Assembly: GCF_000282055.1 (NCBI RefSeq)
Contig: NZ_AKJZ01000006.1
Span: forward strand, 1-64,000
From: Flavobacterium sp. CF136
Lineage (GTDB): Bacteria; Bacteroidota; Bacteroidia; Flavobacteriales; Flavobacteriaceae
DNA length: 64,000 nucleotides
Direction: 5' to 3'
Under the pieces are notes generated by a model that did no database searches, was not told the DNA's origin, and saw only the letters and a program-made list of their open reading frames with translations. Of the stretch, positions 15,602-25,145 are shown piece after piece. Numbering within the stretch: position 1 is the first letter of the stretch; each line of letters begins with the position of its first letter. The translations under genes were made by a program, and so were the position numbers.

Positions 15602-16363
15602 ATGAACAGAATAACCCAAAAATTACAAGAAGATAAAAAGATACTTTCTATTTATTTTTCGGCTGGATATCCTAATTTAAATGATACCGTACAGATTATT
15701 CAGGATTTAGAAAAAAATGGTGTTGACCTAATCGAAATTGGTTTGCCTTTCAGCGATCCTTTGGCCGATGGACCAACAATTCAGGCAAGTTCAACAAAGG
15801 CTTTGCATAACGGAATGACAACACAGATTCTTTTTGATCAGCTGAAAAACATCCGCGAAAGCGTAAAAATTCCGTTGATTATCATGGGATATTTCAATCC
15901 GATGCTGCAATACGGGGTTGAAGAATTCTGTAAAAAATGTGCTGAAATTGGTATCGACGGATTAATCATTCCGGATCTTCCTGTTGATGTTTATGCTGAG
16001 CAATACAAAGCTATTTTCGAAAAATATGGCTTAATCAATGTATTTTTAATTACACCACAAACTTCAGACGAACGCATTCGTTTTATTGACAGCGTTTCAA
16101 ATGGATTTATTTATATGGTAAGCTCGGCAAGTGTTACAGGTTCTCAGGCAGGATTCGGAAACATTCAGGAAGATTATTTCGAAAGAATTTCAAACATGAA
16201 TCTTAAAAACCCTCAAATTATAGGTTTCGGAATTTCAAATAGGGAAACTTTCAGCCAGGCAACCAAATTTGCAAAAGGAGCTATTATCGGAAGCGCTTTT
16301 ATCAAACATTTATCTGAAAGCGGAAGCGGAAAAATAAAGGAATTTGTTGGAGGAATTCGATAA
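15602..16363 (+). CDS. trpA: Tryptophan synthase alpha chain
   Basis: 253 residues, the TIM-barrel subunit that releases indole from indole-3-glycerol phosphate for TrpB. IEIGLPFSDPLADGPTIQ carries the catalytic pair Glu45 and Asp56; SAGYPNLNDT, VFLITPQTSDERI and VSSASVTG are also conserved. It is the last trp gene and is followed by a clear terminator. The short spacer before it contains a small hairpin-like CAGGTTTTTGGAAACCT sequence. Confidence 0.97.
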   Translation: MNRITQKLQEDKKILSIYFSAGYPNLNDTVQIIQDLEKNGVDLIEIGLPFSDPLADGPTIQASSTKALHNGMTTQILFDQLKNIRESVKIPLIIMGYFNPMLQYGVEEFCKKCAEIGIDGLIIPDLPVDVYAEQYKAIFEKYGLINVFLITPQTSDERIRFIDSVSNGFIYMVSSASVTGSQAGFGNIQEDYFERISNMNLKNPQIIGFGISNRETFSQATKFAKGAIIGSAFIKHLSESGSGKIKEFVGGIR

Positions 16364-16384
16364 ATACTTCTTTAGTATAAAATC

Positions 16385-16418
16385 AAACGGCATTTAAAAT
16401 TTTAGATGCCGTTTTTTT
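16385..16418 (+). terminator. Rho-independent terminator of the trp operon
   Basis: AAACGGCAT (16385-16393) pairs with ATGCCGTTT (16406-16414) over a 12-base loop and is followed by a T-run. It is 21 bases after the trpA stop and is the first strong intrinsic terminator after the attenuator. Confidence 0.92.
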
Positions 16419-16574
16419 ATGTTTATTTCAAATAAAAATTCATTCTTTCAATACTAATGAAATTTTGTATATTTTTAATATTTGTTGGAATATTTTACTT
16501 TGTAAATGATCGAATAAAAAGTTTAAAATTTCGCAAAGAATAAAAACCAAAATAATTAAGTAATATTTTAAATA

Positions 16575-19500
16575 ATGACACGAATAAATTATTTGTTTGC
16601 TACAATACTTTTAATTAGTCTCTTTACAACTTCGTTCTCGAAAGCATCCGGAATAGAGATTATTAATCTTCGATCAGAGTACACTGAAACTCCTCTGGGA
16701 ATAGATGTTACAAACCCACGCTTTAGCTGGCAGATGACTTCTGAAAAAGCCGGTTGTTACCAAACAGCCTATCAGATTATTGTAGTTGATGAAAACCGCC
16801 AGAAAGTATGGGACAGTGGCAAAAAACAAAGTGACATTTCACTTAATATAAAATATGCCGGGACTCCGTTAAAACCTTCTTTGCGTTACAACTGGCAAGT
16901 TTTCGTCTGGGATCAGGATCACAAAAAGCACGAGGCACAATCATTTTTTGAAACAGGCTTAATGAATTCCGACCCTGCATTATCAGCTTGGGATGGAGCC
17001 AAATGGATTGGTACTGAAGATAATGACATGATACTTTATTCTGACTATCTGCCTGTATTTAAAATAAACTATACGCTACGGTTAGATAAAACTTCGGGCA
17101 GTACAAAAGCTGGTTTTATATTCGGAGCAAACGATAACCGTTTAATGGATAAAAATAAAAACCTTTTTAAGCTCAATAATCCCAAGGACAGTTCCTATAT
17201 TTTAATTGAATTGGATATTGCTCCGCTTGCTACAGATAAAACAGCTAAACTGAATGTTTACCGAAGTGGTTATGCACCAGAAGATAAAAGAAATATTGCT
17301 TTTAAAAGTTTCACTGTTCCCAACTCCATAATAAATAAACAAAACCAATACGAAAATCATAAGTTTTATATCTCAACTGTATTAGGAGATACCAAAATTT
17401 ATATAGATGGCGAAGGAAAAGATAATTTTATTGGAGATCTGAATCTTAATCCATTAGGTAAGGGAGGTGACCACATTGCATATCCGGTCGTTGCAAGTAT
17501 TGGTTTTAGTGTGGATAAGAAACAAATTGCCTATTTCTCAGATGTCCAGATTCGAAATTTCCGTAATCCTTCAAATGTACTATATTCAGAATATGCAAAT
17601 CCATATAAGATAGAAGGAAAAGAATCTGGTTTGCAGGTTTTAACAAACCCAACCAGAAACTCGATGCCAATGCTGCGTTCTGCTTTCTCAACAAAAGGTT
17701 CTAAAATTGCCAAAGCCCGCCTGTATGTAACGTCACGAGGAATATATGAGATGTACATAAACGGGCAACGTGTTGGCAACGATTATTTTAATCCGGGTTC
17801 AACGCAGTACAACAAAACACTACTATATCAGACATATGATGTTTCAGACTATTTAACCAATGGAAATAATGTAATTGGCGCCCTATTAGGTGAAGGCTGG
17901 TGGAGCGGCGGGAGTACATTTATGGGGGATTACTGGAACTTTTTTGGCGACAAACAATCTATTCTTGCTAAACTGGTAATCACATATACAAATGGTGAAA
18001 AAGAAATAATCTCTACCAATCCTTCAACATGGAAATATTTTAATGATGGTCCATTGGTTTACAGTAGTTTTTTTCAGGGAGAAGTATATAATGCTGCTAA
18101 AGATACACTTATAAAAAACTGGAACACTGCCTCTTATAATGATACTACATGGAAAGAATGCAAAGAAATTCCACTTGAAGGACATATAAACACTGACAAG
18201 CCATCGGACAAAATACTCGATGTAAGCGATTTTAGCAGCATGCAGCTCATTGGACAATTCGGTACGACAGTAAAGAAGATAAAAGAACTAAAAGCACTTT
18301 CCGTTGAAGAAATTCGTCCGGGAGTATTTGTTTATGACATGGGACAAAACATGGCCGGTGTTCCAAAAATCAGCCTGAAAGATATGGAATCCGGCAAAAG
18401 GATAATCCTTCGGTTTGCCGAAGTAAAATACTCCGATTTACCCGAATATAAAGACAATACCGGCATGATTATGCTCGAAAATATCCGTGCAGCCATGGCT
18501 CAGGATATTTATATTACCAAAGGCGGAGACGAAATAATAAATCCACGGTTTACCTATCATGGCTTCAGATATGTTGAAATAACCGGAATAGAAAAACCTT
18601 TGCCTTTGGATGCGGTTAAAGGCGATGTTTTAAGTTCAATTCACGATCTCTCATCAAAATATGAAACATCAAACCCTAAAGTAAATAAATTGTGGGAAAA
18701 TATAGTGTGGTCATCCTACGCTAATTTTATGTCTATTCCTACCGATTGTCCACAACGAAACGAGCGCTTAGGCTGGAGCGGAGATATCTCCGTTTTTTCC
18801 CGGACGGCAACTTATTTAGCAAATCTGCCTCAGTTTTTAAGAAGACACATGCGTGCGATGAGGGATGTTCAGCGTGAAGACGGACGTTTTCCGGACGTAG
18901 CTCCGCTGGGAGTCGGTTTTGGTGAAACCATGTGGGGCAGCGCCGGTATAACAGTTGCATGGGAAAGCTATCAACAATATAATGATACAGATTTACTGTC
19001 TGAACATTATGATGCTATGAAAAACTATATGGAGTATCTCATTCGTGATATTGATACCAAAACAGGTGTCTTTAAAGAAAAAGAAAGGGATATGTGGTCC
19101 AGCCTTGGCGATTGGTTAAGCCTCGAAGATTCCAAAAATGAAAAGTCACTGTTTTGGGAATCCTATTTTATTTTCGATTTAGATATTATGACTAAAATAG
19201 CATTAGTTCTCGATAAAAAAGATGATGCCAAACAATTTTCAGAGTTAAGTAAGAAAAGAAAAGAATTCTTTAACAAAACATACATCGACAGCCAAACAGG
19301 GAAAACAGTATTCCGCGGAAAAATTATTGACACTCAAACATCCTATGTATTGCCATTGGCATTCAATATGTTTAATGAAACAAACAAAACCATTGCACTG
19401 AAAAATTTTGCAAATACCATTACACGCAGTAATATAACCGACCAGAAAGTGGAATGTCCGCCATATTCACTCATGACCGGTTTCATTGGCACAGCATGGA

Positions 19501-20069
19501 TCAGCAAAGCATTGTCTGACAATGGATATTCTGATCTGTCCTATAACTTACTTCAACAAACCTCTTATCCATCATGGTTGTATCCTATTGATCAGGGTGC
19601 AACTACAATTTGGGAGCGCTTAAATTCATTTACCCACATTGCCGGATTTGGAAGCAATAACAATATGAACTCTTTCAATCATTATTCATTTGGGGCAATT
19701 GGAGCATGGATGTATACGCATTCGCTTGGAATAGCCCGGGATGAGAACTCTCCGGGTTTTAAGCATTTTATTTTACAGCCTGAACCCGACCCAACTGATA
19801 AAATGACCTTCGCAAAAGGATATTATGATTCAATGTACGGACGTATTGAAAGTAGTTGGAAAACAGAGGATAACAAATATGTATATCATTTTGCAATTCC
19901 GGCAAATACAACTGTGACACTTATGCTGAATGCCCCGTCTGTTACTTATATACAAACCAAAGAAAAAGCATTATCTTCAATATCTGGAGTTAAATATACG
20001 GGTACAGAGAACAAAAAATATATTTTTGAATTACAGTCCGGAATCTATGAAATTACTGTTAAAAAATAA
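16575..20069 (+). CDS. Family 78 glycoside hydrolase (alpha-L-rhamnosidase), secreted
   Basis: 1164 residues with a signal peptide (about 1-25). N-terminal Ig-like/beta domains begin LRSEYTETPLGIDVTNPRFSW, typical of GH78. A beta-rich insert at about 160-345 looks like a concanavalin-type or LamG module (AGFIFGANDN, TKIYIDGEGKDNF). The (alpha/alpha)6 catalytic domain carries DCPQRNERLGWSGD (general acid region), WSSLGDWLS and TTIWERLNSF. It removes terminal alpha-L-rhamnose from plant glycans or glycosides. No SusCD pair, sensor or other glycosidase is adjacent, so it is an orphan rather than part of a polysaccharide utilisation locus. Confidence 0.93.
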   Translation: MTRINYLFATILLISLFTTSFSKASGIEIINLRSEYTETPLGIDVTNPRFSWQMTSEKAGCYQTAYQIIVVDENRQKVWDSGKKQSDISLNIKYAGTPLKPSLRYNWQVFVWDQDHKKHEAQSFFETGLMNSDPALSAWDGAKWIGTEDNDMILYSDYLPVFKINYTLRLDKTSGSTKAGFIFGANDNRLMDKNKNLFKLNNPKDSSYILIELDIAPLATDKTAKLNVYRSGYAPEDKRNIAFKSFTVPNSIINKQNQYENHKFYISTVLGDTKIYIDGEGKDNFIGDLNLNPLGKGGDHIAYPVVASIGFSVDKKQIAYFSDVQIRNFRNPSNVLYSEYANPYKIEGKESGLQVLTNPTRNSMPMLRSAFSTKGSKIAKARLYVTSRGIYEMYINGQRVGNDYFNPGSTQYNKTLLYQTYDVSDYLTNGNNVIGALLGEGWWSGGSTFMGDYWNFFGDKQSILAKLVITYTNGEKEIISTNPSTWKYFNDGPLVYSSFFQGEVYNAAKDTLIKNWNTASYNDTTWKECKEIPLEGHINTDKPSDKILDVSDFSSMQLIGQFGTTVKKIKELKALSVEEIRPGVFVYDMGQNMAGVPKISLKDMESGKRIILRFAEVKYSDLPEYKDNTGMIMLENIRAAMAQDIYITKGGDEIINPRFTYHGFRYVEITGIEKPLPLDAVKGDVLSSIHDLSSKYETSNPKVNKLWENIVWSSYANFMSIPTDCPQRNERLGWSGDISVFSRTATYLANLPQFLRRHMRAMRDVQREDGRFPDVAPLGVGFGETMWGSAGITVAWESYQQYNDTDLLSEHYDAMKNYMEYLIRDIDTKTGVFKEKERDMWSSLGDWLSLEDSKNEKSLFWESYFIFDLDIMTKIALVLDKKDDAKQFSELSKKRKEFFNKTYIDSQTGKTVFRGKIIDTQTSYVLPLAFNMFNETNKTIALKNFANTITRSNITDQKVECPPYSLMTGFIGTAWISKALSDNGYSDLSYNLLQQTSYPSWLYPIDQGATTIWERLNSFTHIAGFGSNNNMNSFNHYSFGAIGAWMYTHSLGIARDENSPGFKHFILQPEPDPTDKMTFAKGYYDSMYGRIESSWKTEDNKYVYHFAIPANTTVTLMLNAPSVTYIQTKEKALSSISGVKYTGTENKKYIFELQSGIYEITVKK

Positions 20070-20278
20070 CTCATACAATCTGCATTTTGTCCTAAACCTT
20101 CACATACTTCTATAAATTAATGGGGGTTACAATATTTCTGTTACTATTACTGTTATTATTAGTGCTGATGTAACTACTTTGACTGACATATACGATAACA
20201 CGTCATAAAACAGATGCAAAAAAATTTAAGTCATTTTATCACATCTATTTTATGTTAATATTACGTTAAAATAAAATT

Positions 20279-20314
20279 AAACAAGCGTTTAAATTAAACA
20301 CTTGTTTAATTTTG
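20279..20314 (+). promoter_or_regulatory. TetR-type operator overlapping the -7 element
   Basis: AAACAAGCGTTTAA (20279-20292), one central base, then TTAAACACTTGTTT (20294-20307): a 29-bp palindrome with a single mismatch. TAATTTTG (20307-20314) is an exact TAnnTTTG -7 element at its right edge, 22 bases before the regulator's ATG. Binding there should block the promoter, consistent with autorepression of the efflux operon. The rest of 20070-20336 shows no gene. Confidence 0.78.
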
Positions 20315-20336
20315 CCTTCGATAAGTAAATATTATT

Positions 20337-20969
20337 ATGTCAAAAAACGTTGAATTAAACGATAAAAAAATTCAGATTTTGGAAGTAGCTGAAAAGCTTT
20401 TTTCAGAAAAAGGGTTTGAAGGCACATCAATACGGGATATCTCAAAAGAGGCAAAAATTAATATTGCCATGGTTTCGTATTATTTTGGGTCGAAAGAAAG
20501 ATTGCTTGAGTCTTTAATTCTCTACAAAACTTCTGACTTAAAAGTACTGCTCGAAAATTTATCAGCGGAAAACCTTGAGCCTCTTGATAAAGTCAATAAA
20601 TTAATCGAAATTTACATTCACAGAATTAATTGCAACAGAGGCATTTATAGGGTTTTACACTTTGAACTTACTTCAAAAAAGAGAGAACAGAGCCTGGAGG
20701 CTTTCACAGAACTAAAAAAAGGAAACTTAAAATTGCTTGAAACTATTATTCAGGAAGGTCAGTCAAAAGGTATTTTTAGAAAAGATGTGATTATTCCGTT
20801 GATAACACCAACAATAATGGGAACTTTTTTTCATTTTCACATGAATAAACCCTTTTTTGAAGAACTTCTAAATTTAAATACTGAAACGTTATATAACGAT
20901 TATATTAAAAACAGTCTTACAAAGCACATTCAACAAACTATAAAAGCGCTACTTGTTTATGAAAATTAG
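20337..20969 (+). CDS. TetR/AcrR family transcriptional repressor
   Basis: 210 residues. The N-terminal helix-turn-helix is complete (VAEKLFSEKGFEGTSIRDISKEAKINIAMVSYYFGSKERLLESLI, residues 16-60). The C-terminal helical ligand domain is variable, as usual. It heads an operon with TolC, EmrA-like and EmrB-like genes, so it probably senses a toxic compound exported by them. It overlaps the next gene by 11 bp. The upstream palindrome is its likely target. Confidence 0.93.
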   Translation: MSKNVELNDKKIQILEVAEKLFSEKGFEGTSIRDISKEAKINIAMVSYYFGSKERLLESLILYKTSDLKVLLENLSAENLEPLDKVNKLIEIYIHRINCNRGIYRVLHFELTSKKREQSLEAFTELKKGNLKLLETIIQEGQSKGIFRKDVIIPLITPTIMGTFFHFHMNKPFFEELLNLNTETLYNDYIKNSLTKHIQQTIKALLVYEN

Positions 20970-22284
20970 TCAATTAATGCTCTTTGGAATTTTCTTTATC
21001 GGAATTTCATCAGCAGAAGCACAAGAAAAAACAAGTTTAACCTTAGGTGAAGCCGTAAAAATGGCCTGGGAAAAAAGTAACGAAGTTACACTTGCCAACA
21101 CTAAGGTAAACTCAAAAAAGTACGAATTACAAACAGTTAAAAACAGTCAATATCCTGATTTTAAATTATCAGGCCAATACCAACGCATAACGGAGCCTAA
21201 TCTCGATTTAAAAGTAGCTTTAGGTGATGGTTCCGGAACTCCGGTTTCTCCAGATCGCTTACTATTAGGTCAGGCTACGGCAAGTCTTCCTCTTTTTGCT
21301 GGTTTCAAAATACAAAACAATATCAAATTATACGATAATTTATATCAGGCCGAAACTGCAAATGCTTCTAAAACAAAAGAAGATATTGCAATGCGCGTTA
21401 TCAATTATTATGCTGAATTATATAAAGCACAAAAAACAATTGAACTGCTTAATGAAAATCAAAAACAGGCACAACAGCGTGTTACCGATTTTACTGAATT
21501 AGAAAAAAACGGCATTATTCCAAGAAATGACTTATTGAAATCACAACTGCTGGTTTCAAGAACCCAGGTTTCTATTGATGAGGCAAAAAAGAATGAGAGT
21601 ATTTTAAATTACTATTTAATTACGCTTTTAAAACTTCCTGCAGGTACAAAATTACAAGTTAATGAAAATGATTTCTTTGCTTTAAAAACAGATCAGGCTC
21701 CAATGTCAGATCAGGCAGCATTAGAGAACAGAAAAGATTTAGAAGCTATTCGTTTTCAGGGAAAAGCAAGTGAAGCTAATATAAAAATAGCACGAGCAGG
21801 ATATTATCCTTCAGTTGTTTTACTGGGTGGCTATACTGCTTTAGACCTAAAAGACATTGTAACAGTCACAAATGCTATGAATTTCGGTATTGGTTTATCA
21901 TATGATTTATCAGGAATCCTTAAAAACAGTGCTTCGGTTAAAGCTGCCGAGAGCAGGTCATTAGAGGCAAAAACGTCTGAAGCAATACTAACAGACCGCA
22001 TAAAAATTGAAGTACAGCAAGCAATTGAAGATTATCACTTATCTATTAATCAAAGTGTAGTTTATGCTGAAGCAGTTGATCAGGCTACAGAAAACTACCG
22101 ACTTGTAAAAGATAAATTTGATAACGGATTGGCAGACACTAATGATTTAGTAGAAGCTGATGTAGAAAATTTAGGTGCTAAAATAAATACAGCTTTATCA
22201 AAAGCAACTATTATTCAAAAATACTACGAATTACTTTCGGTGTCAGGACAATTATCACAATCATTCAATCTTTCTAAAATATAA
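20959..22284 (+). CDS. TolC family outer-membrane efflux protein
   Basis: 441 residues from the ATG at 20959, with a signal peptide ending SSAEAQ. The two long coiled-coil helical repeats of the outer-membrane efflux family are visible (LGEAVKMAWEKSNEVTLANTKV at the start of repeat 1, and the second repeat from about residue 240). It forms the trimeric outer-membrane exit duct for the transporter encoded downstream. Overlap with the repressor gene suggests coupled translation. Confidence 0.92.
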   Translation: MKISQLMLFGIFFIGISSAEAQEKTSLTLGEAVKMAWEKSNEVTLANTKVNSKKYELQTVKNSQYPDFKLSGQYQRITEPNLDLKVALGDGSGTPVSPDRLLLGQATASLPLFAGFKIQNNIKLYDNLYQAETANASKTKEDIAMRVINYYAELYKAQKTIELLNENQKQAQQRVTDFTELEKNGIIPRNDLLKSQLLVSRTQVSIDEAKKNESILNYYLITLLKLPAGTKLQVNENDFFALKTDQAPMSDQAALENRKDLEAIRFQGKASEANIKIARAGYYPSVVLLGGYTALDLKDIVTVTNAMNFGIGLSYDLSGILKNSASVKAAESRSLEAKTSEAILTDRIKIEVQQAIEDYHLSINQSVVYAEAVDQATENYRLVKDKFDNGLADTNDLVEADVENLGAKINTALSKATIIQKYYELLSVSGQLSQSFNLSKI

Positions 22285-22296
22285 TCGATAGCTCTC

Positions 22297-23376
22297 ATGG
22301 AAAAGAAAAAAACAAATACTAAATTCATCATTATACTAACCGTTTTGGTTTTAGTGGGCGGAACTTACGGAATAACAAAATACATGCACTCTTTATCTCA
22401 CGAAGAAACGGATGATGCTCAAATCGAGAAAAAAATGAATCCGATTATCCCAAGAGTATCCGGATATATTAGTAAAGTGTATGTGAAAGATAATGATTTT
22501 GTAAAAAAAGGAGATACTTTGTTTACAATTGACAAGAGAGATTATCAATTAAAAATTGATGAGGCAAATGCTGCTTTGTTAGGTGCGGAAGGTCAATACG
22601 AAGCTGCAAAAGCTGATATTGGAAGTGCTTACGCAAATATTTCTGTTTCTGATGCAAATATGAGATCTGCCAGCGGTTCTATCGAAACTGCTAAAATCAG
22701 ACTGAGACAAATAACAAGTGATTACAACCGTTATAATAATTTGTATAAAACACATACTATTACCAAACAACAGTACGAACAGGCTTTGGCTGCAAAAGAT
22801 GAAGCAGAAAGTCAGGTACGTGTTTTAGAGCAACAACAAAGAGCAAGTTCTTACCAAAAATCGGTTATTGAGTCTAAATCAAAAGCTTCTGACAAACAAA
22901 CTGAAGTTGCTGCTGCCAACATAAAAAAAGCTAAAACAATGTTGGATGTGGCAAAATTAAATCTTACTTACACAGTTGTAACTGCAGCTATCGATGGGCA
23001 GGTTTCTAAAGTTGATATCCAGCCGGGGCAATTGGTTCAGCCGGGACAATCTTTATTTTATATCATTAATAATAACGAAGCCTGGGTTGTTGCTAACTTT
23101 AAAGAAACACAATTAAACAAAATGATTGTCGGGCAAAAAGTGAGTTTAAAAGTTGACGCATATCCTAACTATGAATTTAAAGGAATTGTAACTTCATTCT
23201 CACCGGCTACAGGATCACGTTTTTCATTGTTGCCCCCTGATAATGCAACAGGAAACTTCGTAAAAACAATTCAGAGATTACCAGTAAAAATTAGTTTAGA
23301 TAAATCAAACGATCCTGAGAAAGTAAAATTATTACGCCCGGGAATGAATGTTGATGTAGACGTACATTTGAAATAA
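22297..23376 (+). CDS. HlyD/EmrA family membrane-fusion (periplasmic adaptor) protein
   Basis: 359 residues: one N-terminal membrane helix (about 8-27), then a biotinyl-lipoyl-like domain (IIPRVSGYISKVYVKDNDFVKKGDTLFTID), a long alpha-helical hairpin (about 85-225), the returning lipoyl half (AAIDGQVSKVDIQPGQLVQPGQSLFYI) and a beta-barrel. EDTDDAQIE-like residues after the anchor are typical of EmrA. It links the DHA2 pump in the inner membrane to TolC. It is 12 bp after tolC and 1 bp before the pump gene. Confidence 0.93.
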   Translation: MEKKKTNTKFIIILTVLVLVGGTYGITKYMHSLSHEETDDAQIEKKMNPIIPRVSGYISKVYVKDNDFVKKGDTLFTIDKRDYQLKIDEANAALLGAEGQYEAAKADIGSAYANISVSDANMRSASGSIETAKIRLRQITSDYNRYNNLYKTHTITKQQYEQALAAKDEAESQVRVLEQQQRASSYQKSVIESKSKASDKQTEVAAANIKKAKTMLDVAKLNLTYTVVTAAIDGQVSKVDIQPGQLVQPGQSLFYIINNNEAWVVANFKETQLNKMIVGQKVSLKVDAYPNYEFKGIVTSFSPATGSRFSLLPPDNATGNFVKTIQRLPVKISLDKSNDPEKVKLLRPGMNVDVDVHLK

Positions 23377-23377
23377 A

Positions 23378-24964
23378 ATGACAGCAGTACAAGCAGACGA
23401 TGATTTAGTAGAATACGGTTACAGACGTGTCATAATTACAATTACAGCAGTACTTTGTGCATTGCTGGAAATTGTAGATACCACAATTGTAAACGTAGCG
23501 CTGACAGACATGCGAGGCAGTCTTGGTGCTACTTTGACAGATGTAGCCTGGGTTATTACAGCATACGCGATTGCGAATGTTATTGTAATACCGATGACGA
23601 GCTGGCTATCACAGCAATTTGGAAGACGTAATTATTTTGTGGCTTCTATCATAATATTTACGGTTTGTTCTTTTTTATGCGGTAACGCCAGTAATATTTG
23701 GGAATTGGTTGCTTTCAGATTTGTGCAGGGAATGGGCGGTGGTGCATTGCTTGTAACGGCTCAAACCATTATAACCGAAAGTTATCCGGTCGCAAAACGT
23801 GGTATGGCACAAGCTATCTATGGAATGGGTGTAATTGTTGGTCCAACATTAGGCCCGCCTTTGGGAGGATATTTAGTAGATAATTATTCCTGGCCATATA
23901 TATTTTATATCAATATCCCGTTAGGAATTATCGCTACTATTTTGGCAATTACTTTTGTAAGAAGTCCTAAATATGGCGAAAAATTAAAAGCAAACCAAGT
24001 AGATTGGTTGGGTATTATATTATTAACAACTTTTATCGGATCGTTACAATTCGTTTTAGAACACGGACAACAAGACGACTGGTTTAATGATCCATTAATT
24101 ACCACCCTAAGTGTAATCACTATTTTTGGATTATTATTATTCATTTGGAGAGAGCTTACTTATAAATATCCAATCGTAAATTTAAGCGTTTTAAAAGATG
24201 GAAACTTAAGAATTGGAACCATAATGTGTTTTATTCTTGGTTTTGGTTTATACGGATCAACATTGATTATCCCGATTTATACGCAGTCGATTTTAGGATG
24301 GACAGCGACTGATGCCGGATTATTATTGATTCCGGGTTCTATCACAACGGCGATCATGATGCCTTTTGTTGGAAATATGATTCAAAAAGGCGTACCTCAG
24401 GGTTATATGGTTGGAGTAGGATTTTTAGTTTTCTTCTTCTTTACTTTTATGATGCAAACCCGTATGACACCCGATACCGGAGTAGAACATATGTATTGGC
24501 CATTAATTTTAAGAGGAATTGGTCTTGGATTACTTTTTGTACCTATTACCACACTTTCGCTTTCTACTTTAAAAGGAAAACATATTGGTGAAGGAGCAGC
24601 TTTTACCGGAATGATGCGCCAATTGGGAGGATCATTTGGTATTGCGATTATTACCACTTTTATTACTCGTTTAAGTCAGGAACACAGAGTGAACCTGTTA
24701 ACCAATTTAGATCCTGCAAAATATGATGTTCAACAACGTATTTCAGGAATACAGCACGCCTTTATGTCTAAAGGATATAGTGAAGATGTTGCGCTTAAAA
24801 AAGCATATCAGGCGATTGATTATTCCATTTTAAAACAAAGTACCGTAATGTCGTACATAGATATTTTTATGTATTTAGGAATTATGTTTTTATGTTGTAT
24901 TCCGATTATCTTTTTCATCAAAAAAGGAAAAAACAAGGTTAATCCTGCTGATGCGATGCATTAG
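23378..24964 (+). CDS. DHA2 family drug:H+ antiporter (EmrB/QacA-type MFS)
   Basis: 528 residues with about 14 transmembrane segments. Motifs: LLEIVDTTIVNVALTDMRGSLGAT (TM1 with the family Asp), WLSQQFGRRNYF (motif A) and GMGGGALLVTAQTIITESYP (TM4). GMGVIVGPTLGPPLGGYL is the antiporter motif C. It drives tripartite efflux with the adjacent adaptor and TolC. Substrates are unknown; EmrB relatives export hydrophobic antimicrobials. A terminator follows 26 bp downstream. Confidence 0.94.
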   Translation: MTAVQADDDLVEYGYRRVIITITAVLCALLEIVDTTIVNVALTDMRGSLGATLTDVAWVITAYAIANVIVIPMTSWLSQQFGRRNYFVASIIIFTVCSFLCGNASNIWELVAFRFVQGMGGGALLVTAQTIITESYPVAKRGMAQAIYGMGVIVGPTLGPPLGGYLVDNYSWPYIFYINIPLGIIATILAITFVRSPKYGEKLKANQVDWLGIILLTTFIGSLQFVLEHGQQDDWFNDPLITTLSVITIFGLLLFIWRELTYKYPIVNLSVLKDGNLRIGTIMCFILGFGLYGSTLIIPIYTQSILGWTATDAGLLLIPGSITTAIMMPFVGNMIQKGVPQGYMVGVGFLVFFFFTFMMQTRMTPDTGVEHMYWPLILRGIGLGLLFVPITTLSLSTLKGKHIGEGAAFTGMMRQLGGSFGIAIITTFITRLSQEHRVNLLTNLDPAKYDVQQRISGIQHAFMSKGYSEDVALKKAYQAIDYSILKQSTVMSYIDIFMYLGIMFLCCIPIIFFIKKGKNKVNPADAMH

Positions 24965-24990
24965 ATAATTGATAATTTTATAATACGCAG

Positions 24991-25022
24991 AAACGCCGAA
25001 TTCTAAATTGAATTCGGCGTTT
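24991..25022. terminator. Hairpin terminator after the efflux operon
   Basis: AAACGCCGAATTC (24991-25003) and GAATTCGGCGTTT (25010-25022) form a perfect 13-bp stem with a 6-base loop. It lies between the convergent efflux operon and yaaA. The flanking T/A tracts are modest. Confidence 0.82.
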
Positions 25023-25039
25023 ATTTTAGATTTTATCTC

Positions 25040-25140
25040 GCTTGCCTCGAAGGGATTAAAATCCCTCCCTACAATATTGACCGAGTCTACGACTCTTCAA
25101 AACCTCTGAACCTTTACCTCTTTAAACCTTTGCCTCTCAA
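25040..25140. repeat. Composite intergenic repeat between the efflux operon and yaaA
   Basis: It contains AGGGATTAAAATCCCTCCCT, then GACCGAGTCTACGACTC, then the AACCTCTGAACC/AAACCTTTGCCTC spacer vocabulary seen elsewhere in this window. No ORF is visible. Confidence 0.55.
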
Positions 25141-25145
25141 AAAAA

